64,000 nucleotides of DNA from Sphaerospermopsis kisseleviana NIES-73 (GCF_002368075.1 NZ_AP018315.1:124001-188000), one strand, 5' to 3'. Shown: positions 1-9,231, counted from the stretch's first letter. The notes: generated from the sequence alone by a model not told the origin. Program-made: numbers and translations.

Positions 1-1
1 C

Positions 2-319
2 GAAAATATCCTCAAATTTGAGTATGAACATAACAGAGTGATAATTCCCTATGCTATGACAGCTACCCGTGAAGAAATTAAAATCTTTCAATGGGATGGT
101 GAAACGTTAGAAAATGTCTACATCTTCCCAACGCATGAAGTTTTATCTGAATATGATCTAGAATTTAGTAAAAAAAGGATTTTTGAATATTATCTAGAAA
201 CATTAGTTGAAGGATGGTTAAGAGATTTAGCTTATCATTGGAAAACAGAAAATCCCCCCAAGTTACAAGAATTACAGCAAATAGGATTTGTAGAAAATCT
301 AGCAGATGCAGCACAATAA
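2..319 (+). CDS. Hypothetical protein, C-terminal part (truncated by window edge)
   Basis: The frame is open from the first bases of the window to a TAA at 317-319, so this is the C-terminal part of a longer protein. The GTG at 38 is in frame, but coding-like residues continue upstream of it, so it is probably not the start. The visible part is rich in charged and aromatic residues (FQWDGETLENV, EGWLRDLAYHWK). I recognise no family. The PIN-domain gene begins 15 bases downstream on the same strand, so the two may be co-transcribed. Confidence 0.6.
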   Translation, partial: ENILKFEYEHNRVIIPYAMTATREEIKIFQWDGETLENVYIFPTHEVLSEYDLEFSKKRIFEYYLETLVEGWLRDLAYHWKTENPPKLQELQQIGFVENLADAAQ

Positions 320-334
320 AGGTTAGAAAATTGA

Positions 335-949
335 ATGATTACGCTTTATATAGAAACTAATTTTTTTATTGAGTTTGCGAAGAATCAAGAGCAAGAAGCT
401 GAAGAGTTAGTATATTCTACTTCTCCTGAAAAAATGTCGTTAATAGAAATTGTCACTCCGGCAATTTGTTGTATGGAATCTCTTTCGGTTTTGGAAGATG
501 AACGTACAAGGAGAAATCGTTTTCAAGTTAACTTAGAAAGAGAAATAAGTGAACTAAGAGGAAATACGAATTCTGAATACTCTGTAGAAATTATGAAATC
601 TCTTCAAAATGCAAAATATAATAACGAAAAAATGGCTAATAATATTAATATTCGTCTGTTTGAAGTTTTAGAATGGGCTAAAAATTATGTAGAATTCATA
701 CAATTAAAACCAGATATACTCAGTACAAGTCTGGAAAATGTACTTATTACTGATCCTACAGATAATTTAATTTTACATTGTATTCTTGATCATGCCAAAA
801 CATCTTTAAATAATCAGAAAGTTCTATTGAGTGGAAATTCTAAAGATTTTGGTACAAAAGAGATTAAAGGAATATTGCAGGAAGCAGGTATACAAAGATA
901 TTTTGTCAAGACGGGCGATTTTTTAGGCTGGTTAAATTCACAGTTCTAA
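335..949 (+). CDS. PIN-domain-like protein
   Basis: This 204-residue protein has the layout of a PIN-type ribonuclease. It has a first beta strand with an acidic residue and Asn (YIETNFF, residues 5-11), then a long helical insert. Near residue 147 there is DPTDNLILHCILDHA, and the C-terminal strand has LLSGNSKDFG. PIN domains use three or four acidic residues to bind metal and cut RNA. Here the first Asp is Glu and the usual late Asp is Asn, so activity is uncertain. The long middle helix makes it larger than a VapC toxin. No antitoxin-like gene lies immediately upstream. The gene follows the truncated gene at the window edge by 15 bases. Confidence 0.55.
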   Translation: MITLYIETNFFIEFAKNQEQEAEELVYSTSPEKMSLIEIVTPAICCMESLSVLEDERTRRNRFQVNLEREISELRGNTNSEYSVEIMKSLQNAKYNNEKMANNINIRLFEVLEWAKNYVEFIQLKPDILSTSLENVLITDPTDNLILHCILDHAKTSLNNQKVLLSGNSKDFGTKEIKGILQEAGIQRYFVKTGDFLGWLNSQF

Positions 950-962
950 TTATTGTGTTAAA

Positions 963-1062
963 TCCCACATTTTGCACTTCAAAAAGTAGCATAATCAAAC
1001 TACATTGACGGTCAATTAAAACATTAAAACTTATGGTTTGAATTGGAGTGCGGAATGTGGGT
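963..1062. repeat. Candidate decayed miniature element with IS1634-like ends
   Basis: The segment starts with CCCACATTTTGCACTT and ends with GAGTGCGGAATGTGGG, which are imperfect inverted repeats. The right end matches the terminal repeat of the complete IS at 46833-49065 (GGTGCGGAATGTGGG). The roughly 65 bases between them have no coding potential. I see no convincing target duplication, so this may be an old miniature element or a chance pair. Confidence 0.3.
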
Positions 1063-1124
1063 TATAGAAAGCTTTGAATTTACCAGTTTTCTCCAAATTG
1101 ATCAGGTCAATATTTAGCAAAAAC

Positions 1125-1302
1125 ATGGGTTGAAAGCTCCTCGCCCCTGTTTGCCCACAGGCAAGCTTCTAGGGCGACTTTTTGATAGAATAGTACAAAC
1201 AGGGCATTGTCTGTTGGGCGAGACAGTGTAAGACGGGGATTCCTGCAACTGTTGTTTGAACCCAGAATCTTCGCGCTTCTAGGGCGGGGAGTGTGTCAAC
1301 CC
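1125..1302 (+). mobile_element. Eroded right end of an IS200/IS605-type element (omega-RNA-like)
   Basis: This non-coding stretch ends in the pattern that closes many cyanobacterial tnpB elements: GAATCTTCGCGCTTCTAGGG, then CGGGGAG and GTGTCAA (about 1264-1299). A nested hairpin precedes it (TCGCCC paired with GGGCGA around the TTGCC/GGCAA stem, about 1140-1180). In IS605-type elements this region encodes the guide (omega) RNA and the right-end hairpin. No tnpB reading frame remains upstream, so this is a remnant. The identification rests on remembered pattern similarity. There is otherwise no gene between 950 and 1353. Confidence 0.45.
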
Positions 1303-1353
1303 AAATAGGTCTTTCCGCAGTATCTATAGCGTCTAAACTTGAAATAACAAACT

Positions 1354-2502
1354 TTAGCGAATACGCACTGGTAGAGTGACAAACCCGTTGCCAGGGAAGG
1401 TTTCGCGCTCTAGGGTCTCGTTTGAGGCAAGCGATATCTCTGCGGTGTGGGCGAGCAGCGTTTCGACAGTAACGCGCAACTCCAGTTGAGCGAGAGGCGC
1501 TCCCAGACAGTAGTGGATACCCCCGCCGTAAAGCAAATTGGCTTGCTGTTCGCGGTCGAGATGGATTTCATCCGGGGCGTTGAACGCTCGCGGATCTCGG
1601 TTAGCGGCGATCCACATCAGCGAGATCCGCTCACCTGCGGGAATCGTACGGCCGTTGATCGTGGCTTCCCGCGTTGTTACTCGGGTGTTGGCAACCAATG
1701 GACCGTCCATTCGAGGAATTTCATTGATGGCGGCGGGAATTAGCTGTGGCTGTTCGCGCAGACGGTGTTGGAGGTTCTGGTTTTCTGCTAGATGGGCAAT
1801 GACAATGCCGATTGCTGCGGCGACGGTGCCATGCCCTGCTATCCAATTCCGCAGCACCGCGATGATATCCTCGTTGCTCCAGCGGTGACCGTTTACCTCG
1901 GTCATCATCAGCCGACCGGTAACATCGTCCCGGATGTCCTGACGACGATGATCCTCGATTGCCTCGGTAACAATTGCCTCGTACTCCACTGCGATCGCAC
2001 GCGCAGCCTCATGATCGTGGTGGAAAGTCGCCGCCTGATTGCCGTGACTCCAGTTGCGGACGCGTTCCCACGTTGTCTGTGGCCAGCCAAGAAACGCACA
2101 CATCGTTCGGAAGGCGATCGGCTCGGCAATGTCTGCCACTGCATCAGTTGTACCTGGCATCTTGATCGCCTCCATTACATTCGTAGCGATTTCTCGACAC
2201 TTGGGTTCAATCGATGCCATCTCGGAGGCTGAAAAGTAGGGTGCTAGGATTTCGCGGTATTTCGTGTGTTCGGCTCCATTCATGGCATTCGGAATAGCAC
2301 GATGCAGCGAGGCATTGATAAAAGTGTCCGGGTCATCCAGCACTGCGACAACATCCGCGTGGCAAAAGAGTGACCAGTGCATTGCATCGCTGTAAGCAAC
2401 GGGACACCGCTCGCGCAGCTCGTCGTAGGCGTGAAGCTGATCGGCTAATACTGCTGGGTCTCGCGGATTCCAATCCTGTGGGGTGTGGTCAGACATTGTC
2501 AT
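1354..2502 (-). CDS. Cytochrome P450
   Basis: A soluble bacterial-type P450 of about 382 residues, a haem-thiolate monooxygenase needing an external electron donor. The landmarks are the I-helix AGHGT, the K-helix NEIPR (ExxR) and the haem loop YGGGIHYCLGAPLAQLE with the proximal Cys near residue 331. I chose the ATG at 2502 because GGAGG lies about five bases upstream on the minus strand; a longer frame from 2565 lacks such a site. The gene is visibly more GC-rich than its surroundings and rich in GCG/CGC codons, which suggests recent transfer. No ferredoxin or reductase gene is adjacent and the substrate cannot be inferred. Confidence 0.93.
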   Translation of the reverse strand: MTMSDHTPQDWNPRDPAVLADQLHAYDELRERCPVAYSDAMHWSLFCHADVVAVLDDPDTFINASLHRAIPNAMNGAEHTKYREILAPYFSASEMASIEPKCREIATNVMEAIKMPGTTDAVADIAEPIAFRTMCAFLGWPQTTWERVRNWSHGNQAATFHHDHEAARAIAVEYEAIVTEAIEDHRRQDIRDDVTGRLMMTEVNGHRWSNEDIIAVLRNWIAGHGTVAAAIGIVIAHLAENQNLQHRLREQPQLIPAAINEIPRMDGPLVANTRVTTREATINGRTIPAGERISLMWIAANRDPRAFNAPDEIHLDREQQANLLYGGGIHYCLGAPLAQLELRVTVETLLAHTAEISLASNETLERETFPGNGFVTLPVRIR

Positions 2503-2848
2503 AGATACCTCCAGTAGATCAATTAATGTTTGCAAAAGCATTGATCGCGTTAAATGTGAACACACCTTTAATAAAATTAGGTCTCTAAATTGTAATTGGG
2601 ATATTATTAACAGAGGTATCTCTTATGAAATAAGTCTCATGACAAAGAAAGGCAGAGAGAGGAGGACATCTCTACTATCTATTGAGAATATCTTTTTAAT
2701 TTTTTCTACTATTCCTATCTCATCTATTATTCCTGAGTGATCTATAACTGAGGATTAAGGGTTGGGGGTTTGCAAGTGATCGCCTGCGGCACTGGCGTAG
2801 CCAATCGCCCTCCCCACTTCCCACTACCATCGCCTAACACCTAAAAAC
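2503..2848. other. Intergenic region with a dispersed GC-rich repeat
   Basis: No gene is supported here. The left part is AT-rich and presumably holds the P450 promoter. At about 2775-2813 there is a GC-rich repeat (GATCGCCTGCGGCACTGGCG followed by TAGCCAATCGCC) of the kind scattered through Nostocales genomes. An 85-codon frame at 2483-2740 crosses the P450 start and looks like a shadow. Confidence 0.5.
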
Positions 2849-5800
2849 CTAACCTTCATGAATCAATTGTAACAAAGCCTCCGTTGATATCTTCCCACTC
2901 ATATCAGAACCCTCCAGCAAACTATCCGCCAAATCCCGCTTATGGTGATGCAACTCCACAATCTTATCCTCAATAGTGTCCTTTGCTACCAACCTATAAA
3001 TCGTCACCGGGCGTTGTTGGCCAATGCGGTGGGCGCGGTCAGAAGCCTGGTCTTCCACCGCCGGATTCCACCAAGGGTCTGTATGAATAACATAGTCAGC
3101 CGCAGTTAGATTCAGTCCTGTACCCCCAGCCTTCAAACTAATCAGAAACACATCCCCCTCCCCAGCTTGAAACGCATCCACACTTTTTTTCCGTTCATTC
3201 ATTGGGGTACTACCATCTAAATATTGATATTTAATACCTTGCTCATCCAAGTAATTGCGGATAATATGCAAATGATCTACAAACTGACTAAACACCAAAG
3301 CCTTATGGCGATTTTCCAGTAGTTCACCCAACACCTCACCAAAAAGTTGCAACTTAGAACTAGATAACTCAGTATCAGGCATCACCAAACTAGGATTACA
3401 GCAAGCGCGACGCAACCTCATAATCTCTGCTAAAACTTGCAAATGTTTTTGTCCTGCATCCGCATCACTTTCACTCAATTTAGATATAGCTTGACGACGC
3501 AAAGCCTCATAAAATGCCTTTTCCTCTTTACTCAACTCCACATGAAGCAAAATTTCTGTGCGAGAAGGTAACTCTTCCAACACCTGATTTTTTGTACGTC
3601 TTAATAGAAATGGTTGAATTAGTTTTTTGAGTTTATTTCGTGCTTGTTTATCTTGATATCTTTCAATAGGATTTGCAAAACGTTGATTAAAACTTTCAAA
3701 AGAACCCAATAAACCAGGATTAATAAATCGGAACAAATTCCACAACTCACCTAGATGATTTTCAATCGGTGTCCCAGTAGTCAATAATTTAAAATTAGCT
3801 TTCAAATTCATAGCCGCCTGGGAACGTTTAGTAGACATATTTTTGATAGCCTGTGCCTCATCTAGAACAATGGTTTGCCACTGCACCCCAGACAGCATTT
3901 GTGCTACTTCATCCTGCTGCAATAAACCATAACTACAAACCAACATATCCAATGGTTGTAAGCCATCCAGTAATTTTTGGCGGTTAGAACCTGTAAATTG
4001 AATTACATTCAAAGTTGGGGCAAATTTCTCTGCTTCACTTACCCAATTCATACAAACGGAAGTCGGGGCAATTATTAGAGTCGGTCTATGATGGGCATTT
4101 CTAAGGATAACAGCTAATGCTTGCACCGTTTTACCCAGTCCCATTTGGTCAGCTAAACAAGCACCTACACCCCAATGTGCTAAACGTGCTAACCAACAAA
4201 AACCTTCCATTTGATAATCTCGTAATTCGGCTTGAAATGTAGATGGAAGTTCTGGTTTAAGGTCTTGTACTTCTTTGAGTTTCTTGATATGTTCTTTCCA
4301 ATGTTTATCTGCTTTTAGTTTCCCAACTTCATCTACAAAATCTTCTAACCCCAATGTCGCTAAGGGGTGAAAACGCATCCCTTTACCATGTTTTTCGGAA
4401 AACAGTCGTAACTCATCCAAACGTTTACGAAAGGCTTGGGTTAAAGCTAAAAATTGACCATCACCAAGAGGAATAAACCTACTGGGAGTTTTTTCTAATA
4501 ATTCTAGAAGTTGCTGCATATCTAATACTAAATCTTCACTTAATTTCAATTCACCAGTAGCAGCAAACCAATCTTGTTGACGTTGAATTGATAAGTTAAA
4601 ATCTTTCAAGTCTGCATTATGACTAACCCGCAGTTTTTCCCCTTCTGGCCATTCAATAACTACGCTGTTTCCTAATGCTTGCAGTTCTAAAAGTAGTTCT
4701 AAACAGTCCTCTGGGTTTTCTATTAACCATTCATTATCTTCTTCTTCTGTGCTGAGGGTGGGACAAGCTTGAATGGCAGTTTGGGCAAGTTGTTTTTCTT
4801 CTGATAAGTTTCTTCTAGTTTGTAGACGTTTACCTTCAATTTCAGCAATGACTGTTTCTCCACCTGCACCGGGACGGAAATATGGTCCACCTTGGGCAAA
4901 GGGACGTGATAACAGGGTAATTTTTAAACCAGAATTAGCAGGTAAAAGATGAATGTGGGGTAGTGTTTGGGCGGTTACTTCTTCTGCACCTTCTACTCCT
5001 CCACCAATGTCAGAATGAACGGTGACAATACCGGAAACGGCGTTGATGGCTGCTAAAACTTTTTTCTCGGCAATGATGGGGACGTTTAATTTATTTTCTC
5101 TACCTAGAATTTCGCCTATACGTCTGTGTTCAGGTGTAATTTCAATGACTTTAATGCGGGTGGGTGTTTCTTTGATATTGATGATATTTTGTGATGTTAA
5201 TTTGGGTGAAAATTCTAAGGTGAGACGACCTTGTTTTTCTTTTTTAACGAGTAGTTCTGGTTCTCCTTTGACTATTTCTACGCGAATATTAGGGGTATCT
5301 TCCCAAAAAACTAAGGGATGTCCAATTAATGCGAGGATGGCTTTGTCATTGAAGCGATAGTTAACTTTGCCATAATAGCCTTCGCCATAAGTTTCAATAC
5401 AATTACAAGCCCGAATATCTTGGTAAGTAAGATAATCATACTCATTTAAATTATTACTCAGATTTTTAAGGGCAATGGGACGACCTTTACTCCATTGTCC
5501 TTTGGCATTAATTTTTTGTTCTTTGGGTTGCAGGCCACATTGGCTAGGATAGAAGGTAATAAACCATGCTAAACGCAGTTCTGATTGGGGTTTTGTGGGT
5601 GTTGGGTCTTCTTTTTGCAGGTTTGCTAGGGCATTAAGGCACATTTCCCAAGATTCTTGGGGTTCGATTATGTCTATGATGGTTTCAACTTCGTTGTCTT
5701 CTCGTAGTGCTTGTGCTTGTTGTTTGTAGTTGCTGCTGGGTTTGAGTCGGGATAGGAGTTCTGCGGTTTCCATTGCTAACCAGTGATGACCGGATGCGAT

Positions 5801-7069
5801 CGCTCTCCGATATAATGGTTCTAATAAATCAGGTAATCTTCTTTTTGCACTGTCCATATCCATCCAGTACAGACATAGGGAAAGAAAGAATGTTTCTAAA
5901 CTATTTTCTTTTTCTAAGGGAGGAATGGGAGCATTAACTATTAATTCTTTTTTGGTAATATCACCTTGCTGGACTTGCAATATAATGCTCAGTCCCATAT
6001 AAACTAAATTAAGAAAATGATCTGATTGCCGAATCATTATATTGGTATAATCTTCTGCTTCTTTGAGGCGTTCTGGCGAACCATCTTTCAACAGTGCTAA
6101 AATAAAGAATAAGCCAGCAATTGTATTAAAATATATTTGGCGTTTGCCTGTGGCTTTTTTCAAAGATTTTAGGGCATCTGTATAATATTTAATAGCTTTC
6201 TCGTTCTCACCCCGCAAAAAATTTGACCAACCCCAACCAATAGCGGCGTTATTTTGAGATTCTTCTGATATCTCTTTCAAACTATCCTGTGCATCTTCCG
6301 TATCACCACGTAAGAAATATTGTTCTGCCAACATCAAAAGCAAATAATCTGAGATATATTTTTCAGGTTCATCACATTTATCTGCCAATAGTATTAACGC
6401 ATCTTCAGAATCAGATAATTTTAAGAGTGAAATTTGGAAAATACTAGATATACAAAGGATAAATAATTCTTGTGGTAGAGTGCTAAACCAATGTTCATCA
6501 AATGGATTATTGCATATCTGTTCAAAGATATTTTCTATAACTATTTTTTCTTTGCTATTACAGTGCTTATGGTAATTTTCAATTTGACTATTAATAAAAC
6601 TTAGGTCTTTGCGGTAAAGACCAATACGGATTTCTCTTATACATTGGCTTAGATTACGAAAAATCCGTATACTTCCGTAACTATGTACAGGAAATTTTTC
6701 ATTTACAGCTTTTACTAAGAGTTCAAATTTTCCCGTTTCTACAGCATGACGAGTAGCAATTTCTGTCAGGAGGGGATGGCATTCGGGACTAGATTTACTT
6801 TCCTTGACTAACAAACCTGCTTTTATCAATTTATCAATTTGAAGACTAAGAGTTTTAGTATTCCAAGGTTTATTGTTTTCATCTAATGCAGCAGTTTCAC
6901 TGAGACAATTGATAAATGAATTTTTATCTACTGGTGCATAGATTACCGAAAATAACTGAATAATCTTTTGGATAGCAGGAGATAAATCGAAGTATTTTTT
7001 AGTGAGTTGGGTTTTTAGTTGAGTGTTATCAATGTAAAAATTAGACATAGTATTAATAATTGACACCAT
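2849..7069 (-). CDS. SNF2/Swi2-family DEAD-like helicase, 1406 residues
   Basis: A large ATP-dependent DNA translocase of the SNF2 superfamily. The C-terminal half carries the full motor: Walker A DQMGLGKT (about residue 975), DEAQ box, LTTGTPIEN, DGSTPMNERKK, SLKAGGTGLNL and HRIGQQRPV. The middle part resembles the bacterial SNF2-associated domain. The first 450 or so residues are helical and TPR-like (alternating short helices, for example SNFLRGENEKAIKYYTDALK), possibly for protein binding. The start could be 7069 or the ATG seven codons later; neither has a clear ribosome site. No methylase or other defence partner is adjacent, so a role in DNA repair, transcription or defence stays open. 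Confidence 0.92.
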   Translation of the reverse strand: MVSIINTMSNFYIDNTQLKTQLTKKYFDLSPAIQKIIQLFSVIYAPVDKNSFINCLSETAALDENNKPWNTKTLSLQIDKLIKAGLLVKESKSSPECHPLLTEIATRHAVETGKFELLVKAVNEKFPVHSYGSIRIFRNLSQCIREIRIGLYRKDLSFINSQIENYHKHCNSKEKIVIENIFEQICNNPFDEHWFSTLPQELFILCISSIFQISLLKLSDSEDALILLADKCDEPEKYISDYLLLMLAEQYFLRGDTEDAQDSLKEISEESQNNAAIGWGWSNFLRGENEKAIKYYTDALKSLKKATGKRQIYFNTIAGLFFILALLKDGSPERLKEAEDYTNIMIRQSDHFLNLVYMGLSIILQVQQGDITKKELIVNAPIPPLEKENSLETFFLSLCLYWMDMDSAKRRLPDLLEPLYRRAIASGHHWLAMETAELLSRLKPSSNYKQQAQALREDNEVETIIDIIEPQESWEMCLNALANLQKEDPTPTKPQSELRLAWFITFYPSQCGLQPKEQKINAKGQWSKGRPIALKNLSNNLNEYDYLTYQDIRACNCIETYGEGYYGKVNYRFNDKAILALIGHPLVFWEDTPNIRVEIVKGEPELLVKKEKQGRLTLEFSPKLTSQNIINIKETPTRIKVIEITPEHRRIGEILGRENKLNVPIIAEKKVLAAINAVSGIVTVHSDIGGGVEGAEEVTAQTLPHIHLLPANSGLKITLLSRPFAQGGPYFRPGAGGETVIAEIEGKRLQTRRNLSEEKQLAQTAIQACPTLSTEEEDNEWLIENPEDCLELLLELQALGNSVVIEWPEGEKLRVSHNADLKDFNLSIQRQQDWFAATGELKLSEDLVLDMQQLLELLEKTPSRFIPLGDGQFLALTQAFRKRLDELRLFSEKHGKGMRFHPLATLGLEDFVDEVGKLKADKHWKEHIKKLKEVQDLKPELPSTFQAELRDYQMEGFCWLARLAHWGVGACLADQMGLGKTVQALAVILRNAHHRPTLIIAPTSVCMNWVSEAEKFAPTLNVIQFTGSNRQKLLDGLQPLDMLVCSYGLLQQDEVAQMLSGVQWQTIVLDEAQAIKNMSTKRSQAAMNLKANFKLLTTGTPIENHLGELWNLFRFINPGLLGSFESFNQRFANPIERYQDKQARNKLKKLIQPFLLRRTKNQVLEELPSRTEILLHVELSKEEKAFYEALRRQAISKLSESDADAGQKHLQVLAEIMRLRRACCNPSLVMPDTELSSSKLQLFGEVLGELLENRHKALVFSQFVDHLHIIRNYLDEQGIKYQYLDGSTPMNERKKSVDAFQAGEGDVFLISLKAGGTGLNLTAADYVIHTDPWWNPAVEDQASDRAHRIGQQRPVTIYRLVAKDTIEDKIVELHHHKRDLADSLLEGSDMSGKISTEALLQLIHEG

Positions 7070-7239
7070 TTTTAGGTATCAGGTGTAGATGTACCAGGGA
7101 ACTATTAACTTTTAGAATATCATTATAGTGTTAACAGCAAGAGACAGAAATGAAAATAAATTGATGTCTGTGTTTAAACTTGCTGTACCTGATTGTTCTG
7201 TAATTTATAACATTGCTATCATATCTATATCTGATTGTA

Positions 7240-7971
7240 CTACATTTCACTGTATTCACTGGTAATTGTTTGCAAAATTGCATTTACATCAATTTTGTCC
7301 AAGGAATTCCCGTAAATCTTTTCAAAAGATTCAATTTCTGCTTGATAATTTTCTTCGGAGTCGCAGTGCTTTTCAAAAAAATCTTGGCCTTTGTAACCAT
7401 ACAATATTAGATTAGAATCAATTCTCTTCAAAAATGGTTTGACAGAATTAAACTTCTGAAACGTCCGAAAGCATCCTATTAAATAACCGTAAAAATAAAA
7501 TAAAAAATAGTTAATTTCTTGTTGAGTAAATTCCTCGCTAAATGTTTCTCGCAATATTTGGGGGTCTTGTCTATTTATGTAATTATGGTCAACAATTCTA
7601 TACAGCCGAAAATACAGCCAACCGCGATGATCATAAATATCCATCAAGTAGTAGAATGTTCCACTGGTTTTAATAACAACAAGTAATGTTGGAAAATAAA
7701 AAGCTCCTTTATATTTATCATACAAATCGCTACTTTCACCTAATAAACATTCTAAAATTGTCAATAGTTCTGCTAAGTTAAGTTTATCATTTTGTTCTTC
7801 TCTAGATAAATAAAGATGCTTATGTAAATCAAAATTATTTGCAATTGATAAACTATTTTTTTGTAATTTTATGTATTCTGTATCATCCAATCTCCACAAT
7901 TGATAGTTGATATCCTGAGATTGTAAGTCAACTTTGTATCTGTTTTTGATTTGCTTAATTACTTCTTGCAT
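7240..7971 (-). CDS. Hypothetical protein (243 residues)
   Basis: I do not recognise this protein. It is rich in aromatic and acidic residues (YDHRGWLYFRLYRIVDHNYI, EEFTQQEINYFLFYFYGYLI) and is probably globular. The open frame extends to 8139, but the extra N-terminal codons overlap the upstream gene in another frame. The ATG at 7971 (MQEVIKQIKNRYK) starts four bases after that gene's stop, and an AGGAG lies inside its last codons. Translational coupling with the 115-residue gene is therefore likely. Confidence 0.7.
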   Translation of the reverse strand: MQEVIKQIKNRYKVDLQSQDINYQLWRLDDTEYIKLQKNSLSIANNFDLHKHLYLSREEQNDKLNLAELLTILECLLGESSDLYDKYKGAFYFPTLLVVIKTSGTFYYLMDIYDHRGWLYFRLYRIVDHNYINRQDPQILRETFSEEFTQQEINYFLFYFYGYLIGCFRTFQKFNSVKPFLKRIDSNLILYGYKGQDFFEKHCDSEENYQAEIESFEKIYGNSLDKIDVNAILQTITSEYSEM

Positions 7972-7975
7972 AAAA

Positions 7976-8323
7976 TTAAACCAGAACTCCTGCCATTTCC
8001 CTAATTCGATTTGCCCAGGTTTGAGACAAGGTTGAAATTTCCAGACGACTAGAATCACTTGCCCAAGTTGACAACCAATGAATATGCCATCGAGACAATT
8101 GACGTTGCATTTGAGCCAGTTCAAAGGCACTGTCCACATCTAAATCAATAGCTGTCAGTTCTAAAAATACTTTACTTTCTCTAACAATTTCAAGTACCGC
8201 TTCCCCATTAACCCCATCCAAACTGAGAGATGCCATTTGTAGAAAGTTCTGTGCCAATCTTTCAAGACGTACAGAAAGGCGCTCGCATCGAAACGCAATT
8301 TGTTCTACAGTCCAGTTATTCAT
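7976..8323 (-). CDS. Small helical protein, paralogue of the 12309-12665 product
   Basis: A 115-residue, mostly helical protein (MNNWTVEQIAFRCERL...) with no recognised domain. It is nearly identical to the protein encoded at 12309-12665 on the opposite strand; the two differ at a few positions near the N terminus and at the C-terminal tail. AGGAGG sits four bases before the ATG. It is followed after four bases by the 243-residue gene. The two copies form a 351-bp inverted repeat. Confidence 0.75.
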   Translation of the reverse strand: MNNWTVEQIAFRCERLSVRLERLAQNFLQMASLSLDGVNGEAVLEIVRESKVFLELTAIDLDVDSAFELAQMQRQLSRWHIHWLSTWASDSSRLEISTLSQTWANRIREMAGVLV

Positions 8324-8335
8324 ACGCCTCCTAAT
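7985..8335 (-). repeat. 351-bp inverted repeat, left copy
   Basis: This stretch matches 12297-12647 in inverted orientation without gaps. I count about 19 mismatches, roughly 95 percent identity. It covers the Shine-Dalgarno sequence and almost the whole 115-codon gene, and ends sharply at GCAGGAGTT in both copies. Together the two copies bracket a roughly 4-kb segment. Confidence 0.85.
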
Positions 8336-8587
8336 AACTTATGGATGATTTGTTTGACCTTTTCTCAAATCTCTGGGTCTAAAATTTCCATCGCTCTATT
8401 TTGACGTGGACGGAGATTTACCATTGATTCATAGAAAATTTATTGAAAAATATGATTCCAACTCGCGCCCCAAACAAGCTTTCACCTGTTCTGGGTTGGG
8501 TTAGACTGAGATTGGGTTATTCATGGTTAACCGGACAGGATATAAAACCGCTCATCCACAAGAGTTTAAAAGTGTTTAATTGCATTT

Positions 8588-8605
8588 TGTGACCCGTGGG
8601 TCACA
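8588..8605. promoter_or_regulatory. 18-bp palindrome, possible operator
   Basis: TGTGACCC and GGGTCACA form a perfect 8-bp inverted repeat with a 2-base centre. It lies in the 329-bp gap between the 3' end of the nuclease gene and the 5' end of the 115-residue gene. It could be an operator for the minus-strand 115/243-residue pair; it is not followed by a T-run, so a terminator is less likely. Nothing else was recognised in 8336-8652. Confidence 0.4.
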
Positions 8606-8652
8606 TTTTTTGATCCAGAAACATTTAGAAATACTCATCTTATGTACTATGA

Positions 8653-9231
8653 TCACCGATCAACTGACAAGTAGCCTTGACGATAGTTGTTTTTCTTCAA
8701 AGAAGCTGCTTGTTTCCTTGACCATTGCTTGACAGGAGTTAGTGGGGCAATATCTACGAACTGATAACTAAATGATACATTTCCACTTAACTTTGCTACC
8801 ACATTACCAATAAAGCGACAACAGCGTTCTGGTTGACTAACTACTTGTTCTTCGGCAAACCGTATTATTACCCACCCAGCTTTAAGAAAACACAGATTTC
8901 TATAATCATCATCACCAATACAATGGGTAGGTACTCCTGTAGAAAAACAATGACTTTCGTCCACTTCAATATCAAGATGTAGCTCAGTATTTGGTTCTAC
9001 AATTACAAAATCTGCTGTGTAAGGACGGTCATGACCATTTGGTAGCATTTCTTGTTGGGGAAATACCCAATTACCAAAATAATATTTCAGCACTTGCCCA
9101 AACCGTTCTTCAGCAGCACCCACGGTAACACTACCACTACCATTTGCTTTAATCAAAGGAGCAAAATTTTGATGTTCAGCAAAGTTGGGAATTAAAACAA
9201 TAGGATAAACCGGAATTGATTTTTTCGCCAT
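8653..9231 (-). CDS. PD-(D/E)XK-type endonuclease-like protein
   Basis: This 192-residue protein has a small restriction-endonuclease-like core. YTADFVIVEP gives the Asp, and LHLDIEVDES gives the Glu on the next strand. A later strand, GWVIIRFAEEQV, resembles the conserved end of DUF559/Vsr-like nucleases. The usual Lys after the Glu is replaced (EVD), so the catalytic set is atypical. It is transcribed divergently from the AAA+ ATPase gene across a 231-bp AT-rich gap that probably holds both promoters. Roles in mobile-element maintenance or DNA repair are guesses. Confidence 0.55.
   Translation of the reverse strand: MAKKSIPVYPIVLIPNFAEHQNFAPLIKANGSGSVTVGAAEERFGQVLKYYFGNWVFPQQEMLPNGHDRPYTADFVIVEPNTELHLDIEVDESHCFSTGVPTHCIGDDDYRNLCFLKAGWVIIRFAEEQVVSQPERCCRFIGNVVAKLSGNVSFSYQFVDIAPLTPVKQWSRKQAASLKKNNYRQGYLSVDR

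Noticed and set aside
1447-2239. Several + strand frames opposite the P450 gene
   Set aside because: They arise from the high GC content of the P450 gene, lack ribosome sites and show no family features.
2483-2740. 85-codon frame on the + strand over the P450 start
   Set aside because: It overlaps the well-supported P450 gene and its ribosome site, has no Shine-Dalgarno sequence and no recognisable product.
2849-7069. SNF2 helicase as part of a DISARM-like defence system
   Set aside because: No methyltransferase, DUF1998 or phospholipase-D gene is adjacent; the neighbours are a P450 and hypothetical genes.
7972-8139. Longer N terminus for the 243-residue protein
   Set aside because: Those codons overlap the 115-residue gene in another frame, and that gene has a strong ribosome site and a paralogue.
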